From Promethearchaeota archaeon (GTDB lineage: Archaea > Asgardarchaeota > Lokiarchaeia > Sigynarchaeales > SOKP01), in assembly GCA_013375495.1 (NCBI GenBank), contig JABXKC010000011.1:25307-89306 (forward strand): a stretch of DNA of 64,000 bases, given 5' to 3'. How positions within the stretch are numbered: position 1 is the stretch's first letter; each line of letters opens with the position of its first letter. The position numbers and the translations under genes were made by a program. The notes below the pieces were generated by a model. The model had not been told where the DNA came from. It did not search any database and saw only the letters and a program-made list of their open reading frames with translations. Below, in pieces: positions 36,740 to 45,558 of the stretch.

Positions 36740-37033
36740 ATGGAAAGTATTTACGCTGCCTTATTGTTACATAAAGCTGGAGGAAAAATTAACGAAACGA
36801 ACGTAGAAAAGGTATTAACTGCCGCAGGTGCGAAAGTTGATAAGGATCAAATCGTTAAATTAATTGCTGGATTAAAATCTACAGATATTGAGGATATCAT
36901 CAAATCTGCTAGCTCAGCACCCGTTATGGCTGCTCCAGCTGGGGGCGTTGTTGAGAAAAAAGAAAAAAAAAAGAAGAAAGAAGAGGAACCCGAAGAAGAA
37001 GAGGAACCAACTGGTATTGGAAGTCTTTTTTAA
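36740..37033 (+). CDS. rpl12: 50S ribosomal protein P1 (aP1/L12)
   Basis: The 97-residue stalk protein has MESIYAALLLHKAGGKINE, the Ala-rich hinge and the acidic lysine-rich C terminus ending PTGIGSLF. It is the fourth gene of the operon, with a GAGG Shine-Dalgarno. Confidence 0.96.
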   Translation: MESIYAALLLHKAGGKINETNVEKVLTAAGAKVDKDQIVKLIAGLKSTDIEDIIKSASSAPVMAAPAGGVVEKKEKKKKKEEEPEEEEEPTGIGSLF

Positions 37034-37096
37034 ATAACGGGAACCAAAATGAATTAACGCACAATTGAACAAAAGTATAGCAAAAATTATTTAAAA

Positions 37097-37117
37097 TTTT
37101 TTTAATTTATTTTTTTT
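37097..37117 (+). terminator. Oligo-T tracts after the stalk-protein operon
   Basis: Two T-runs (T7 at 37097-37103 and T8 at 37110-37117) follow the P1 gene in the 266-bp gap before secY. Archaeal RNA polymerase terminates at such tracts without a hairpin. Assignment is by position and base composition only. Confidence 0.4.
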
Positions 37118-37299
37118 CTATTATTTTTATATTCGTATAATTTCGATTTGCTAAGAAATCAGAAATCTGCTAAAATAAAGTGAATAAATCAAAAAGTTTT
37201 TTTAAAATTCTATTTTTTTTAATTTAACTTTCTCAATTGAGAAATTTTTAATTATACTAAAATAGATAACACTCGTTAAAGATTTTGTACTGATATACT

Positions 37300-38754
37300 A
37301 TGACAGGAAGATTCCTCAAATTCTTCTCTCCGTTCGTGCGGATAATGCCTGAAATTAAGCAACCGCAAAGAGAAGTACAATTTAAAGAAAAATTACTGTG
37401 GACAATTGTTGTATTGATAATCTATTTAATAATGTCAAACATTCCACTTTACGGAGTAGCATCTACAGAAACAACAGATTATTACTATTGGTTAAGAGTT
37501 ATATTAGCAAGTCAGAAAGGAACGCTAACAGAACTAGGGATTGGTCCAATAGTAACTGCAGGTCTTATAATGCAATTACTCCTTGGGTCCAAAATTATTA
37601 AAGTTGATATGAGCGATCCTTACGACAGATCAATGTTTAGTGGTTCCCAAAAAGTTTTCGCAATGTTTTTAACGGTTCTTAACATTGTAGCATATTTAAT
37701 GGGAGGAGCTTTTGGAGATTTATCTATCGCAAATGCAACATTTGTATTTATGCAATTACTCTTTTCGGGAATCATTATTATTTTACTTGATGAAATTTTA
37801 CAAAAAGGTTGGGGAATTGGAAGCGGAGTTTCTTTATTTATTGCTACTGGCGTAGCAGGGCAAGTCTTTTGGAGTTTATTTAGTTTTATTGATGCAGGAC
37901 CTAATCAAGGTGCAAGAGGAATTGTTGTTGCTTTCTTTCAATCTTTAACGAATCCTAATATAGATACAGCTTCTTTATTTTTTAGAGCTGATAGATTGCC
38001 TTCCATTTTTGGAGGTCTTACCACTTTAGCGATATTTCTAGTCATCATTTGGTTTGAATCTACGAAGGTCGAAATTCCACTCGCGTACAAGGGCTATCGA
38101 GGTTTTAAGGGGAAGTATCCTATGAAACTACTGTACGTTTCTAATATCCCAGTTATTTTAGTTAACGCGTTATATGCAAATTTTCTGTTTTTGGGGCAAA
38201 TTTTTGCGAGTCCTACTTCAGGTTTTAGAAATGCAGATACAAATTGGTTTTTAAATTTAATTGGTGAATTTGAGACTGGAACATCAGGAGTAACAACTGG
38301 AAGTTATTTAATTCCAAAAGGGGGTTTGCTTTATTTTCTTACTCCTCCTCAAGGACTTGATCAATTAATAGCAGATCCAGTGAGAGCCATAATATATCTC
38401 ATTATCTTTATTTTCCTCTGCGTGATGCTCGGCCGTGTATGGGTGGATGTCTCAGGATTGGCGCCGCGCGATATAGCCCAACAAATAATAGATTCTGGGA
38501 TGCAAATTCCAGGATTTCGAAGTTCGGATAAAATAATTGAGAGGATTTTGAAGCGATATATCCCTACTTTGATTATTATAAACGGCTTTATAATTGCTGT
38601 AATGAGTTTCTTCGCCGATTCTTTGGGTGCATTGACTTCAGGTACGGGACTTCTAATAGCTATAGGAATTGTACATCAATATAGCGAGTCGCTCGCGAAA
38701 GAAATGGCAGCTATGCAGTATCCAGGCATGCGTGCTTTCTTAGGCATGGATTAA
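37300..38754 (+). CDS. secY: Preprotein translocase subunit SecY
   Basis: The 484-residue protein has ten membrane segments and archaeal SecY sequence: ELGIGPIVTAGLIMQLLLGS (plug/TM2 region), GWGIGSGVSLFIA, and IVHQYSESLAKEMAAMQYP at the C terminus. It forms the protein-conducting channel. In archaea secY usually follows uL15, which here lies 23 kb away on the other strand. Confidence 0.96.
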   Translation: MTGRFLKFFSPFVRIMPEIKQPQREVQFKEKLLWTIVVLIIYLIMSNIPLYGVASTETTDYYYWLRVILASQKGTLTELGIGPIVTAGLIMQLLLGSKIIKVDMSDPYDRSMFSGSQKVFAMFLTVLNIVAYLMGGAFGDLSIANATFVFMQLLFSGIIIILLDEILQKGWGIGSGVSLFIATGVAGQVFWSLFSFIDAGPNQGARGIVVAFFQSLTNPNIDTASLFFRADRLPSIFGGLTTLAIFLVIIWFESTKVEIPLAYKGYRGFKGKYPMKLLYVSNIPVILVNALYANFLFLGQIFASPTSGFRNADTNWFLNLIGEFETGTSGVTTGSYLIPKGGLLYFLTPPQGLDQLIADPVRAIIYLIIFIFLCVMLGRVWVDVSGLAPRDIAQQIIDSGMQIPGFRSSDKIIERILKRYIPTLIIINGFIIAVMSFFADSLGALTSGTGLLIAIGIVHQYSESLAKEMAAMQYPGMRAFLGMD

Positions 38755-38833
38755 TCTTAAACCATAATCTTATTTTATTAAAAATTTTAATCTGAAAAGT
38801 TTAATAAATTATCAAGATTATTTCAATATAATT

Positions 38834-39511
38834 ATGCTTTTATTTTTATTTCAAGATTCAAACGCTTTTTTAGATTGGGTCAGTTATCCTCCTGGATCCA
38901 TGATATTTATAATACTATTAGCTACTGTAACGGCGCTAATTAGTACTGGTCTAACCAAATGGTTAGTTGATACAGACGAAATAAATAGAAAACAAGTTAT
39001 AAAGAAAGCTCACGACGAGGAAAAGGCCAAGATTATAGAAGTTGCTGAAACTGATCCAGAAAGATATAGAAAGTTAAGAAAGCGATGGGAAAGGTTAGAT
39101 AATATGATAAAACAATCCCAACAAAAGTTAGCATTAAAGCGCATGTTGCCTAGTTGCATAACATTCGTACCAATGATAATTATCTTTACTGCGGTAAGAG
39201 GCCTTTTTGGCGTGGCAAATCCAGTCGCGTTGTCGCCAATGAATGCAAACGATTTGCCGTTAATAGGAGATATGATGGCTGGTATAACGGGCTCTAAAGA
39301 TCTAAATTGGACTTATCTCGTATATGGATATTTTACGGATATTAAATCTCAGAAAGGTTGGATAAACTTTACGGCGTGGTATTTTCTATGTAGTTTTGGA
39401 ATAAACACCCTTGTACAAAGACTATTGAAATTGCAAACACAAGCACAAGGAGGAATGGAACAGATGATGGGTGGTAGTAAGGCCAAAGCTTTAGAATTTC
39501 CGGATGTTTAA
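38834..39511 (+). CDS. DUF106 membrane protein (Oxa1/EMC3 superfamily)
   Basis: The 225-residue protein has three membrane segments and a coiled-coil region (DEINRKQVIKKAHDEEKAKIIEVAETDPERYRKLRKRWERLDNM) in the order of archaeal DUF106 proteins. These are relatives of Oxa1, TMCO1 and EMC3, and act as membrane-protein insertases. Its place next to secY supports this. Confidence 0.88.
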   Translation: MLLFLFQDSNAFLDWVSYPPGSMIFIILLATVTALISTGLTKWLVDTDEINRKQVIKKAHDEEKAKIIEVAETDPERYRKLRKRWERLDNMIKQSQQKLALKRMLPSCITFVPMIIIFTAVRGLFGVANPVALSPMNANDLPLIGDMMAGITGSKDLNWTYLVYGYFTDIKSQKGWINFTAWYFLCSFGINTLVQRLLKLQTQAQGGMEQMMGGSKAKALEFPDV

Positions 39512-39538
39512 TCCATATTCTATTTACTAAGATTAAAA

Positions 39539-39638
39539 CGCAGACAGAGGGATTCGAACCCTCGAGTGCTTTCGCACACTGGCTTTCTGGGTAATATTAC
39601 CGCTCCAAGCCAGCGCCGTACCGCTTGGCTATATCTGC
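39539..39638 (-). tRNA. trnS: tRNA-Ser(GGA) with an 18-nt anticodon-loop intron
   Basis: A type II tRNA. The acceptor GCAGATA pairs with TGTCTGC (one G-T), D-stem GCC/GGC, anticodon stem CTGGC/GCCAG, variable arm GTGC-GAAA-GCAC, T-stem GAGGG/CCCTC with TTCGAAT, and G73, as expected for serine. The anticodon loop reads TT-GGA-G before the intron and A after it. The intron (39585-39602, at 37/38) contains the palindrome GGTAATATTACC. Anticodon at 39604-39606. CCA is not encoded. Confidence 0.9.
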
Positions 39639-39715
39639 AAAAAAAAATATGCTAACGACGCTTTTTGGCGACGCTCAGCTATTACTTCAAAGATTTTCTC
39701 TTTATAATTAAATTA

Positions 39716-39988
39716 TTACTTTGTAGGAATGGAAATCGTTTCTATTAATTTCTTTTCTAAGTTAGCTTTTTTAATTGCAGCTTCAATGTCACTATGTGAG
39801 GCTCCTTTTTTGATTTCGATCGTTTCGGTTATAGGTTCGAGGTGCTTATAATTAGCCCTTCTTCTTCGAACATTCAACCCATCAATTAAAATATAATTTT
39901 TATCGATGATCTCAACAACGACGCAGTATTTTCCTGCTTCCCGTCCTGTAGTCTTAACACATACCCTTCCAATATCGTATACACTCAT
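39716..39988 (-). CDS. rpl14e: 50S ribosomal protein eL14
   Basis: A ~90-residue protein with the eL14 KOW region (YDIGRVCVKTTGREAGKYCVVVEIID) and NVRRRRANYKHLEP. The start ATG 39988 lies 8 nt after GGTGA; the GTG upstream is inside that Shine-Dalgarno. eL14-cmk-eL34 is a conserved archaeal cluster. Confidence 0.93.
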   Translation of the reverse strand: MSVYDIGRVCVKTTGREAGKYCVVVEIIDKNYILIDGLNVRRRRANYKHLEPITETIEIKKGASHSDIEAAIKKANLEKKLIETISIPTK

Positions 39989-40126
39989 ATAATTTGTCAC
40001 CAAATTATTTTTTGTTATTCTATCGTTACTGAAGATTTTTGTTTTCAGAAAAGATAGACATTTTATAGTAAATTAAGGAATAATTTAAATAATAAATTTT
40101 TTATGATTTTTGATCGAAAAGATTAT

Positions 40127-40660
40127 CTAAATTTGATCTAACTCTAATAAGATTTTTTGTACAATTTCTTCAATGGTTAAATGTTCTGTGTCAATAATTA
40201 AATCAAAAAATTCTTTTGTGGATTCCTTATCACTTAAATCAATATCATATAGCTTTTTGAACCTTTCTAACTCAGATTTTTCTCTTATTGTTGTTTCTTT
40301 TAATTTTTCTTTGTATGATGCTTGATCTCTCGCTGCCATTCTTTTTATGCGTACTTCTAACGGACAAGTTAATTGAATTTTAAAATTTGCTATGGATTTG
40401 AGTATGTGTCCGCCTAGTTGACTATCAATGATAATACTACCTTCATTTGCCATTTTAGCGACTTTATTATCTAATTCTTTATCAATATTAGGGTGCTTCT
40501 CAACAAAACTCGTATATTCTTCTAGCGACATATTGTTTTCTTTTGCAAGATCTCTAAACGCTTGACCTGTTGAGTAATAGAGGATATCCAGTTTGTCTGC
40601 TAATAATTTAGCAATTGTGGATTTACCGGTCCCGTGTAGTCCAGATATTGCTATTATCAT
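40127..40660 (-). CDS. cmk: Cytidylate kinase, archaeal type
   Basis: The 177-residue P-loop kinase has IAISGLHGTGKSTIAKLLA, YYSTGQAFR and IDSQLGGHIL, as in the archaeal Cmk. It phosphorylates CMP and dCMP. It lies between eL34 and eL14, its usual location. Confidence 0.9.
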   Translation of the reverse strand: MIIAISGLHGTGKSTIAKLLADKLDILYYSTGQAFRDLAKENNMSLEEYTSFVEKHPNIDKELDNKVAKMANEGSIIIDSQLGGHILKSIANFKIQLTCPLEVRIKRMAARDQASYKEKLKETTIREKSELERFKKLYDIDLSDKESTKEFFDLIIDTEHLTIEEIVQKILLELDQI

Positions 40661-40738
40661 TTTTCATTTATCTAAACTGAATTTAGTTAATATAAGAAAT
40701 TACAAATTATTTAATTCTATCGATATTCTTAAAAAGAA

Positions 40739-41014
40739 TCAATCTGAAGGATGCCAAATAGTTTCTTTAAGTATTGTTTGTAAACAATGAGCACAATACC
40801 TTCCGCTTTCAGGGCGATTTGCTCTCCTAGAAACTCGGTTTGTTTTTTTAAATTGTGAAGGTCTCAATCGCGGTATAGCTTGTAGTGGTTTTTTGCAAAT
40901 AGCACATTGAGCCTTACTGGGTTTTCTTCTCCAATAATGAGTAACATTGATATTTCCTGGAGTTTTTAGCTTTTTGCGTGCTTGAGCTTTTGATCTTAAA
41001 CCGGGTCTTGGCAA
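40739..41014 (-). CDS. rpl34e: 50S ribosomal protein eL34
   Basis: A 91-residue protein with PRPGLRSK, HYWRRKPSKAQCAICKKPL and a second Cys pair CAHC, making a zinc site. TTG 41014 is chosen as start because archaeal eL34 begins MPRPxxRS and an AAGGTA lies 6 nt upstream; the longer frame from 41044 would add ten unrelated residues. Confidence 0.92.
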   Translation of the reverse strand: MPRPGLRSKAQARKKLKTPGNINVTHYWRRKPSKAQCAICKKPLQAIPRLRPSQFKKTNRVSRRANRPESGRYCAHCLQTILKETIWHPSD

Positions 41015-41113
41015 TTCGATTACCTTCAGTACTTTAATTAGCAATATTCGATATTTTAACTGATATAGTGTTAAAGTATGAAAACTTAATTAATTTTATC
41101 ATTTTTGCTAATT

Positions 41114-41734
41114 TTAAAGATTTAATTTCTCCTTAAATTCTTTAAACACATTGTATAAATCGTCCGCCACTGAATCCCTTAACTTTTGATGATTAACGAT
41201 TTGTTCTCCATTTTTTAAGAATTCTTGGTAGATTTTTGATAATTTTACTTTACTTAATTCTAAACCAGGAAACCTATCAAAATTTTTCTTCAAATCTTTA
41301 ATTAGGTCAAATATTATCTCGTTATTATCAAAAGTCTCTAATTTTAATGCATCCATAATGGTTATAAATGAGGAAGTAATTTCAGAAGTAAGTTTTGGAA
41401 TTTCAAGTATGGAAGAACTTGTTGATTTCGAGAATTGATTAGTCGAAATATTAAGTGATGATAATTTATTGATTATTTCAATAGCTTTATAATAATCGTC
41501 AGTAATATTCATATTAGCCAAAAATTTCGATAATTCAATATTATTCTTGTTTAAAGATAAGTTAATCTTCAGCAAATCGTTCATAGCACTTTTTATCGAC
41601 CTTTGAAAAAAGTTATCTTTAAGATTACCACTTTGATATTTTTGATTTAAGCTAATTATCGTATTTACAATAGCAAATAATTCCGATTCAAGTTCTGACC
41701 TGATTTCAGAATAAGCTTTTTTTTGATTTGTCAT
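41114..41734 (-). CDS. Helical protein of unknown function
   Basis: A 206-residue, almost entirely helical protein without cysteines or membrane segments (SELESELFAIVNTIISLNQKY, IDLIKDLKKNF-type stretches). Its make-up recalls the coiled-coil proteins at 48.5-49.4 kb. It is followed by the zinc-ribbon Yip1-like gene upstream in coordinates. I do not recognise it. Confidence 0.55.
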   Translation of the reverse strand: MTNQKKAYSEIRSELESELFAIVNTIISLNQKYQSGNLKDNFFQRSIKSAMNDLLKINLSLNKNNIELSKFLANMNITDDYYKAIEIINKLSSLNISTNQFSKSTSSSILEIPKLTSEITSSFITIMDALKLETFDNNEIIFDLIKDLKKNFDRFPGLELSKVKLSKIYQEFLKNGEQIVNHQKLRDSVADDLYNVFKEFKEKLNL

Positions 41735-41758
41735 TATCTTGGTATTATCAATAAAGTA

Positions 41759-42661
41759 CTATATTATAAATGTAGGGCGTAAAAAGTAGAAAATTACTGC
41801 TACAGTTAACCCGATTGCTAAGGATGAGATGAGTACTCGAAAAGTGGATGAGTTGGATAATTCTCTAATAGAAATAGCAATTAGTATAGGAACCCATATA
41901 CCAATAGTAAGAGCATCAATAATATAAAGCACTGTCCACACGGGTGACGCAAAATATGGAGCACTTAAAATAGAATCAAGAGATAACATATCTGGAATGG
42001 TAATGTTAGGAATTCCGATTAGAATGATTAAGATTTCAACTGCGTTAATTAACAAGTAAGGAGCAAAAGCACATAATAACATTTTATTTTTCTTTGCTTG
42101 TTGTTGATGTAAAGTTCCCCCTTTATAAATGCTAAAAGGACTCATCTCAGCTTCGCTATATTTCTCTTTTTCTTCTCCTTCTTTTCCAAAACGAGATTCC
42201 AACCGTTCTGAAAAATCAACTGTAATATTCGCTCCTTTAGAAAAAATCCATATTAAGATTAACCCAAAAATCAGATAAAACATAAAACCAAATGCGAAAA
42301 AAGCTATGAAGGCCGCTAAATTTACATAGAACCTATCGATGCTCAAGGGTGGTATGCTTAAAATATTAATATGTGAAAAATAAGATAAACCCATAAGTCC
42401 ATATAAAAGAGCATTAAATAACATTATTCTATACCCCGGAGCGTTTTTCCTCTTATGGTTAATATTCCATAAAGCTCTATTTGGTTTAATAAATAACCAT
42501 AGGATTAAAACGTACCATCGAGCGGGAGAAGTGAAATCCTCTTCAACACGCTTAAAAATAGAAAAATTTTCTATCTTTTCAACTCTTAGGCGTTTACCAC
42601 AAAAATTACAAACATAATTGTCCGATTTTGTGTCATTCCCGCATCTAGGACATCGAGTCAT
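41759..42661 (-). CDS. Zinc-ribbon membrane protein with Yip1-like domain
   Basis: A ~300-residue protein starting with a zinc ribbon (RCPRCGNDT...YVCNFCGKRL) followed by SPARWYVLILWLFIKPNRALWNI, five membrane helices and a cytoplasmic Glu/Lys-rich loop (residues ~155-180). The membrane part has the plan of Yip1-domain proteins. ATG 42661 is preferred over the upstream GTG. Function unknown; Yip1 proteins in eukaryotes belong to vesicle traffic. Confidence 0.65.
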   Translation of the reverse strand: MTRCPRCGNDTKSDNYVCNFCGKRLRVEKIENFSIFKRVEEDFTSPARWYVLILWLFIKPNRALWNINHKRKNAPGYRIMLFNALLYGLMGLSYFSHINILSIPPLSIDRFYVNLAAFIAFFAFGFMFYLIFGLILIWIFSKGANITVDFSERLESRFGKEGEEKEKYSEAEMSPFSIYKGGTLHQQQAKKNKMLLCAFAPYLLINAVEILIILIGIPNITIPDMLSLDSILSAPYFASPVWTVLYIIDALTIGIWVPILIAISIRELSNSSTFRVLISSLAIGLTVAVIFYFLRPTFII

Positions 42662-42773
42662 GGTTTTTTGCACTTCTAAATCTTTATGAGTATTTTATGA
42701 AAATTTTTGTGAGCACTTCTAAATCATATAATAGTCATCATTTAAAAATATAATTATCATCGTTTAATAAGGT

Positions 42774-43337
42774 TCACTCCCCTAAAAACACAGAAGCAGC
42801 GTTCAAAACGATCTCACAATCGCAATGACCTCCGTAATGCTGGCATAATTTTAAAAATTGGTCTTGAACTCCTTGTTCAACACCCATACGACTCAAAATC
42901 TCCTTTGAAAGAGGATAAGACTGTCCACCGCACCTTATGTTTGAGTGTCTTATGTTTCTTATACCAACACCTTCTTCACTGCTTAACCTCTGGAAAAATT
43001 CGTCTAGGACGCTCGCATCCATCTGAAGCTCCATTCTCAGCTTCGCAAAATATACTAATTCCGAGTTGCAATCAATACAAAGCCACTGTTTCATATCTGG
43101 CCGATAAATCATGTCTTTATCGCTGTTACCACAATGAAGACAAGTACAAATTGACAGTTTATCCATCAAACTTAATTTGGAAATCTCTTTCTGGAATTTG
43201 GGACCATTCTCGAAACGATCCTTTTGAAGAAGAGAATTCATAACATCAGATACCCACAACTTAAGCAACATTCTAAGCTCGTTCCTAATTCTTATAAGCC
43301 GAGGATTTTTTATTATGATTGCTCTTTCTTTCTTCAT
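42774..43337 (-). CDS. DUF2695-type protein with Cys pairs
   Basis: The 187-residue protein contains TCLHCGNSDKDM...WLCIDCNSELV, a zinc-finger pair in the middle, and ends with HYGGHCDCEIVLNAASVFLGE, the Gly-Gly-x-Cys-Asp-Cys-Glu pattern of DUF2695. It is next to another small gene on the same strand. Function unknown. Confidence 0.6.
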   Translation of the reverse strand: MKKERAIIIKNPRLIRIRNELRMLLKLWVSDVMNSLLQKDRFENGPKFQKEISKLSLMDKLSICTCLHCGNSDKDMIYRPDMKQWLCIDCNSELVYFAKLRMELQMDASVLDEFFQRLSSEEGVGIRNIRHSNIRCGGQSYPLSKEILSRMGVEQGVQDQFLKLCQHYGGHCDCEIVLNAASVFLGE

Positions 43338-43374
43338 ATTAGTAAATAAAAAAAAGATTTTTAAGTATATATAT

Positions 43375-43686
43375 CTATATACTCCCGACTTTTCTTAAAA
43401 AATCAACGTCTTCTAAATGAACGTGATAATGCAAATGTTTTAGATTTTCCATCATCCATTCATACGATTTTAATTGTACTTTTCCAAAATCAATCCAGCC
43501 AGGTCCATTGATAGGATAAAATTTGTTAATCCATGCTTCGTAATCTTCTTTATTGTCGGCTAAAAATTCAATTCGATTATTAAACGCATTTAATCGATTT
43601 CCAAAAGATCTATCCGATTTAAGTCCAGTCGAACTACCGTCTTTCCACCATTCCAACACTGTCCTGCCATCCGACATAGTATACAT
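43375..43686 (-). CDS. Small acidic/aromatic protein of unknown function
   Basis: The product is 103 residues long (MYTMSDGRTVLEWWKDGSSTG...). ATG 43686 is the start because AGGAGGGGG precedes it by a few bases; an open frame extends further upstream to 43731 but that extension runs through the remnants on the other strand. No family recognised. Confidence 0.6.
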   Translation of the reverse strand: MYTMSDGRTVLEWWKDGSSTGLKSDRSFGNRLNAFNNRIEFLADNKEDYEAWINKFYPINGPGWIDFGKVQLKSYEWMMENLKHLHYHVHLEDVDFLRKVGSI

Positions 43687-43701
43687 ACTTCCCCCTCCTA
43701 A

Positions 43702-43779
43702 ACGAGTAAATATGTAAAAGCTCAAGCTCAAGGTTCCAAGATCATCTCAGAAGAAGAATTTCTCGCAATGATCAGTTAA
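43702..43779 (+). pseudogene. Fragment resembling the C terminus of a BRCT domain
   Basis: On the plus strand between a stop (43699-43701) and TAA (43777-43779) the frame reads TSKYVKAQAQGSK then IISEEEFLAMIS. This matches the usual end of a BRCT domain, SKYxKAxxLGIxIISEEEFLxL, as in DNA ligase and replication factor C. Only 25 residues remain, with no upstream coding sequence. It is a relic of a lost gene. Confidence 0.5.
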
Positions 43780-44484
43780 TTCAAATCTAACTTTATTTTT
43801 TTTTTAATGATACAACCAAAAATTAAAAAAAAAAAGGAAAATATGCGTGCCTTAGACACGATCATTCAAGCTCTGGAGTGAGCTCTCTACCTTATTAATA
43901 AATTCTACCTATTTAAATTATCGCTTTTTGTTCGATGGTTTTTGATTTATTTTTTTTAGGATGGAGCATGGATATATGAGTTTTTATATTTTTACAAATA
44001 AAAGTAATGTGAACAATAAAACTAAACTTTATTTTTTTCTTTTTTTGTTTTTTTGTTTTTTTTTTTTTGAGGAAGAAAGGTCTTTAAATTTGGTGAATAC
44101 ACCAAGTTTTGGAACTGAGGGAGAAGTCGAATCTTTTTAAGGGAAAAACTGGAAAGGAATAGCTAAAACACTCGAATTCTTAGAACGAATCAAAAGTAGG
44201 AAACATTAACCGTCAGAACAAGTCCGCGTATGGATGTATCGACTGTTGTTTCCCATTGTTGGAAAGGCAACGCTACTATTTAATTTTTATCATTTTAAAA
44301 GAATTATTATTAGAATTTAATCGAAGTGAATCATTTTAAGTTATTAAAACGAGTAATTTATATCTATCATATAATTATAATCATTTAAAAATTTCTTTAA
44401 TGTAAGCTTTTAATTTTGAATAGAAAAATAGTTCATGTATTTCCATATAAAAAATCCTAAATTTAAAAGTTCAATAAAGAGATT
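43780..44484. other. 700-base stretch without intact genes
   Basis: The region holds (a) two adjacent small hairpins, CGTG-CCTTAGA-CACG (43846-43860) and AGCTC-TGGAGT-GAGCT (43869-43884); (b) a T-rich tract at about 44029-44073; (c) a decayed open frame on the plus strand (listed separately). Together with the BRCT-like fragment next door it looks like a graveyard of older genes. No RNA gene was identified with confidence. Confidence 0.4.
44141..44320 (+). pseudogene. Possible decayed protein-coding segment
   Basis: One frame runs from 44141 to the stop at 44318-44320 with a single internal TAA at 44207-44209. It reads GKNWKGIAKTLEFLERIKSRKH, stop, then PSEQVRVWMYRLLFPIVGK. The composition is protein-like, unlike the flanks, and suggests a broken gene, possibly mobile-element related. 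No family is recognised. Confidence 0.3.
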
Positions 44485-45558
44485 CTATTGAAAATTAATT
44501 AGATGGTAATTTTTGTGTTTTTCAGTCTTGTATTCTCTATTTGTAAATAGTTTAATTAACTCTAAATTTGTACGCGTGTGACTTGTAATTTCGAATACCT
44601 TTATACTTGATGGTTTTTTAACATAACCCATTAGAGGGATCAATTGATCACTAAGATACTTGTCGACGGGAATTTCATTTTGTAGATAATTTAACATCTC
44701 TTGAGCAACGATATATCCTAATTTTTCTGACGAAAGTTTTTTTTCGCCTAAAAATGTTCCTGTTGAGATTATAGCCCCAGTGTCAGATTGAGCCCATAAT
44801 GATACTCCTACACCAGGACTTATTGAATCTACCCATGAATATTTAATATCAGTTTCACATTTTAAATTTCTCCTAAGTTGTTGTTGAATGGACTTTCTAA
44901 TTCTTGAGCCAATATTATCTCTATTTCGTCTTAAATGATTTGTGATGATAATGTCGCCTTGAATTAAATCTACATTTCCTAACTCAGTTAAATTAATTGG
45001 TTTTATATTTTCTTTTGATGGATGAATGACACATTTTAGTTGCGCCCCCCCTTTTGGATAAAAACCATGCTTCAGAATATCTATGTCGATCTTTAATCCT
45101 GATCGTTCAAATAAATTATAAGTTACCTCTTGAAGATAGTTAATGCTGGGTGCCCATTTTCCAAATGTTCCTCCACCTTTAATGAAAATCTCTATTTTTA
45201 CGGGTTTTTTAAAGCCTAAGCTAGCTATTTGAATTGGTTGTAATAATAATCCAATACTTGCCGCTGTGCTTATATTTAGGTGTATCGTACTTTTTACGTC
45301 ATTTGTAGAATTTGGAGTTAAAAATATCTCTTCAGAACCCACACCACACGGGTTTAAAGCGCTTTTCGATACTTCAGACAAAGTTTTTAACCCAAGGAGA
45401 TGTTGTAACCTTAATCCGGGTTTTGGGCGATTAGCACGAATACTTCTTATTCTGATAGGGCGTTTGAATAAAACTGAATATGCCGCACTCAGACGTAGGA
45501 TAGCTCCGCCTCCTTCGCCAAAAGAACCGTCGATCTCTAATAAATTATCTCCATTCAA
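44485..45558 (-). CDS. rtcA: RNA 3'-terminal phosphate cyclase
   Basis: The 357-residue protein has the RtcA features GSFGEGGGAILRLSAAYS, RANRPKPGLRLQH, GGGTFGKWAPSI, HGFYPKGGAQL, and the catalytic His in EITSHTRTNLEL. It converts RNA 3'-phosphate to a 2',3'-cyclic phosphate. It overlaps the end of the Nudix-NMNAT gene by 4 bp. The tRNA introns in this window make RNA-end processing enzymes a natural need, though no direct link is shown. Confidence 0.93.
   Translation of the reverse strand: MNGDNLLEIDGSFGEGGGAILRLSAAYSVLFKRPIRIRSIRANRPKPGLRLQHLLGLKTLSEVSKSALNPCGVGSEEIFLTPNSTNDVKSTIHLNISTAASIGLLLQPIQIASLGFKKPVKIEIFIKGGGTFGKWAPSINYLQEVTYNLFERSGLKIDIDILKHGFYPKGGAQLKCVIHPSKENIKPINLTELGNVDLIQGDIIITNHLRRNRDNIGSRIRKSIQQQLRRNLKCETDIKYSWVDSISPGVGVSLWAQSDTGAIISTGTFLGEKKLSSEKLGYIVAQEMLNYLQNEIPVDKYLSDQLIPLMGYVKKPSSIKVFEITSHTRTNLELIKLFTNREYKTEKHKNYHLINFQ

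Noticed and set aside
39656..39675. Direct repeat CGACGCT upstream of tRNA-Ser as an attachment site or CRISPR-like repeat
   Set aside because: Only two 7-bp copies, no integrase or cas genes, and no further repeats.
40721..40740. ATTCTT/AAGAAT hairpin between eL34 and cmk as a terminator
   Set aside because: It lies inside a conserved operon of same-strand genes, is very short, and has no T-run. Chance is likely.
43841..43890. A tRNA gene at the paired hairpins
   Set aside because: There is no acceptor stem or T arm, the seven-base loop lacks T33, and the spacing is wrong.
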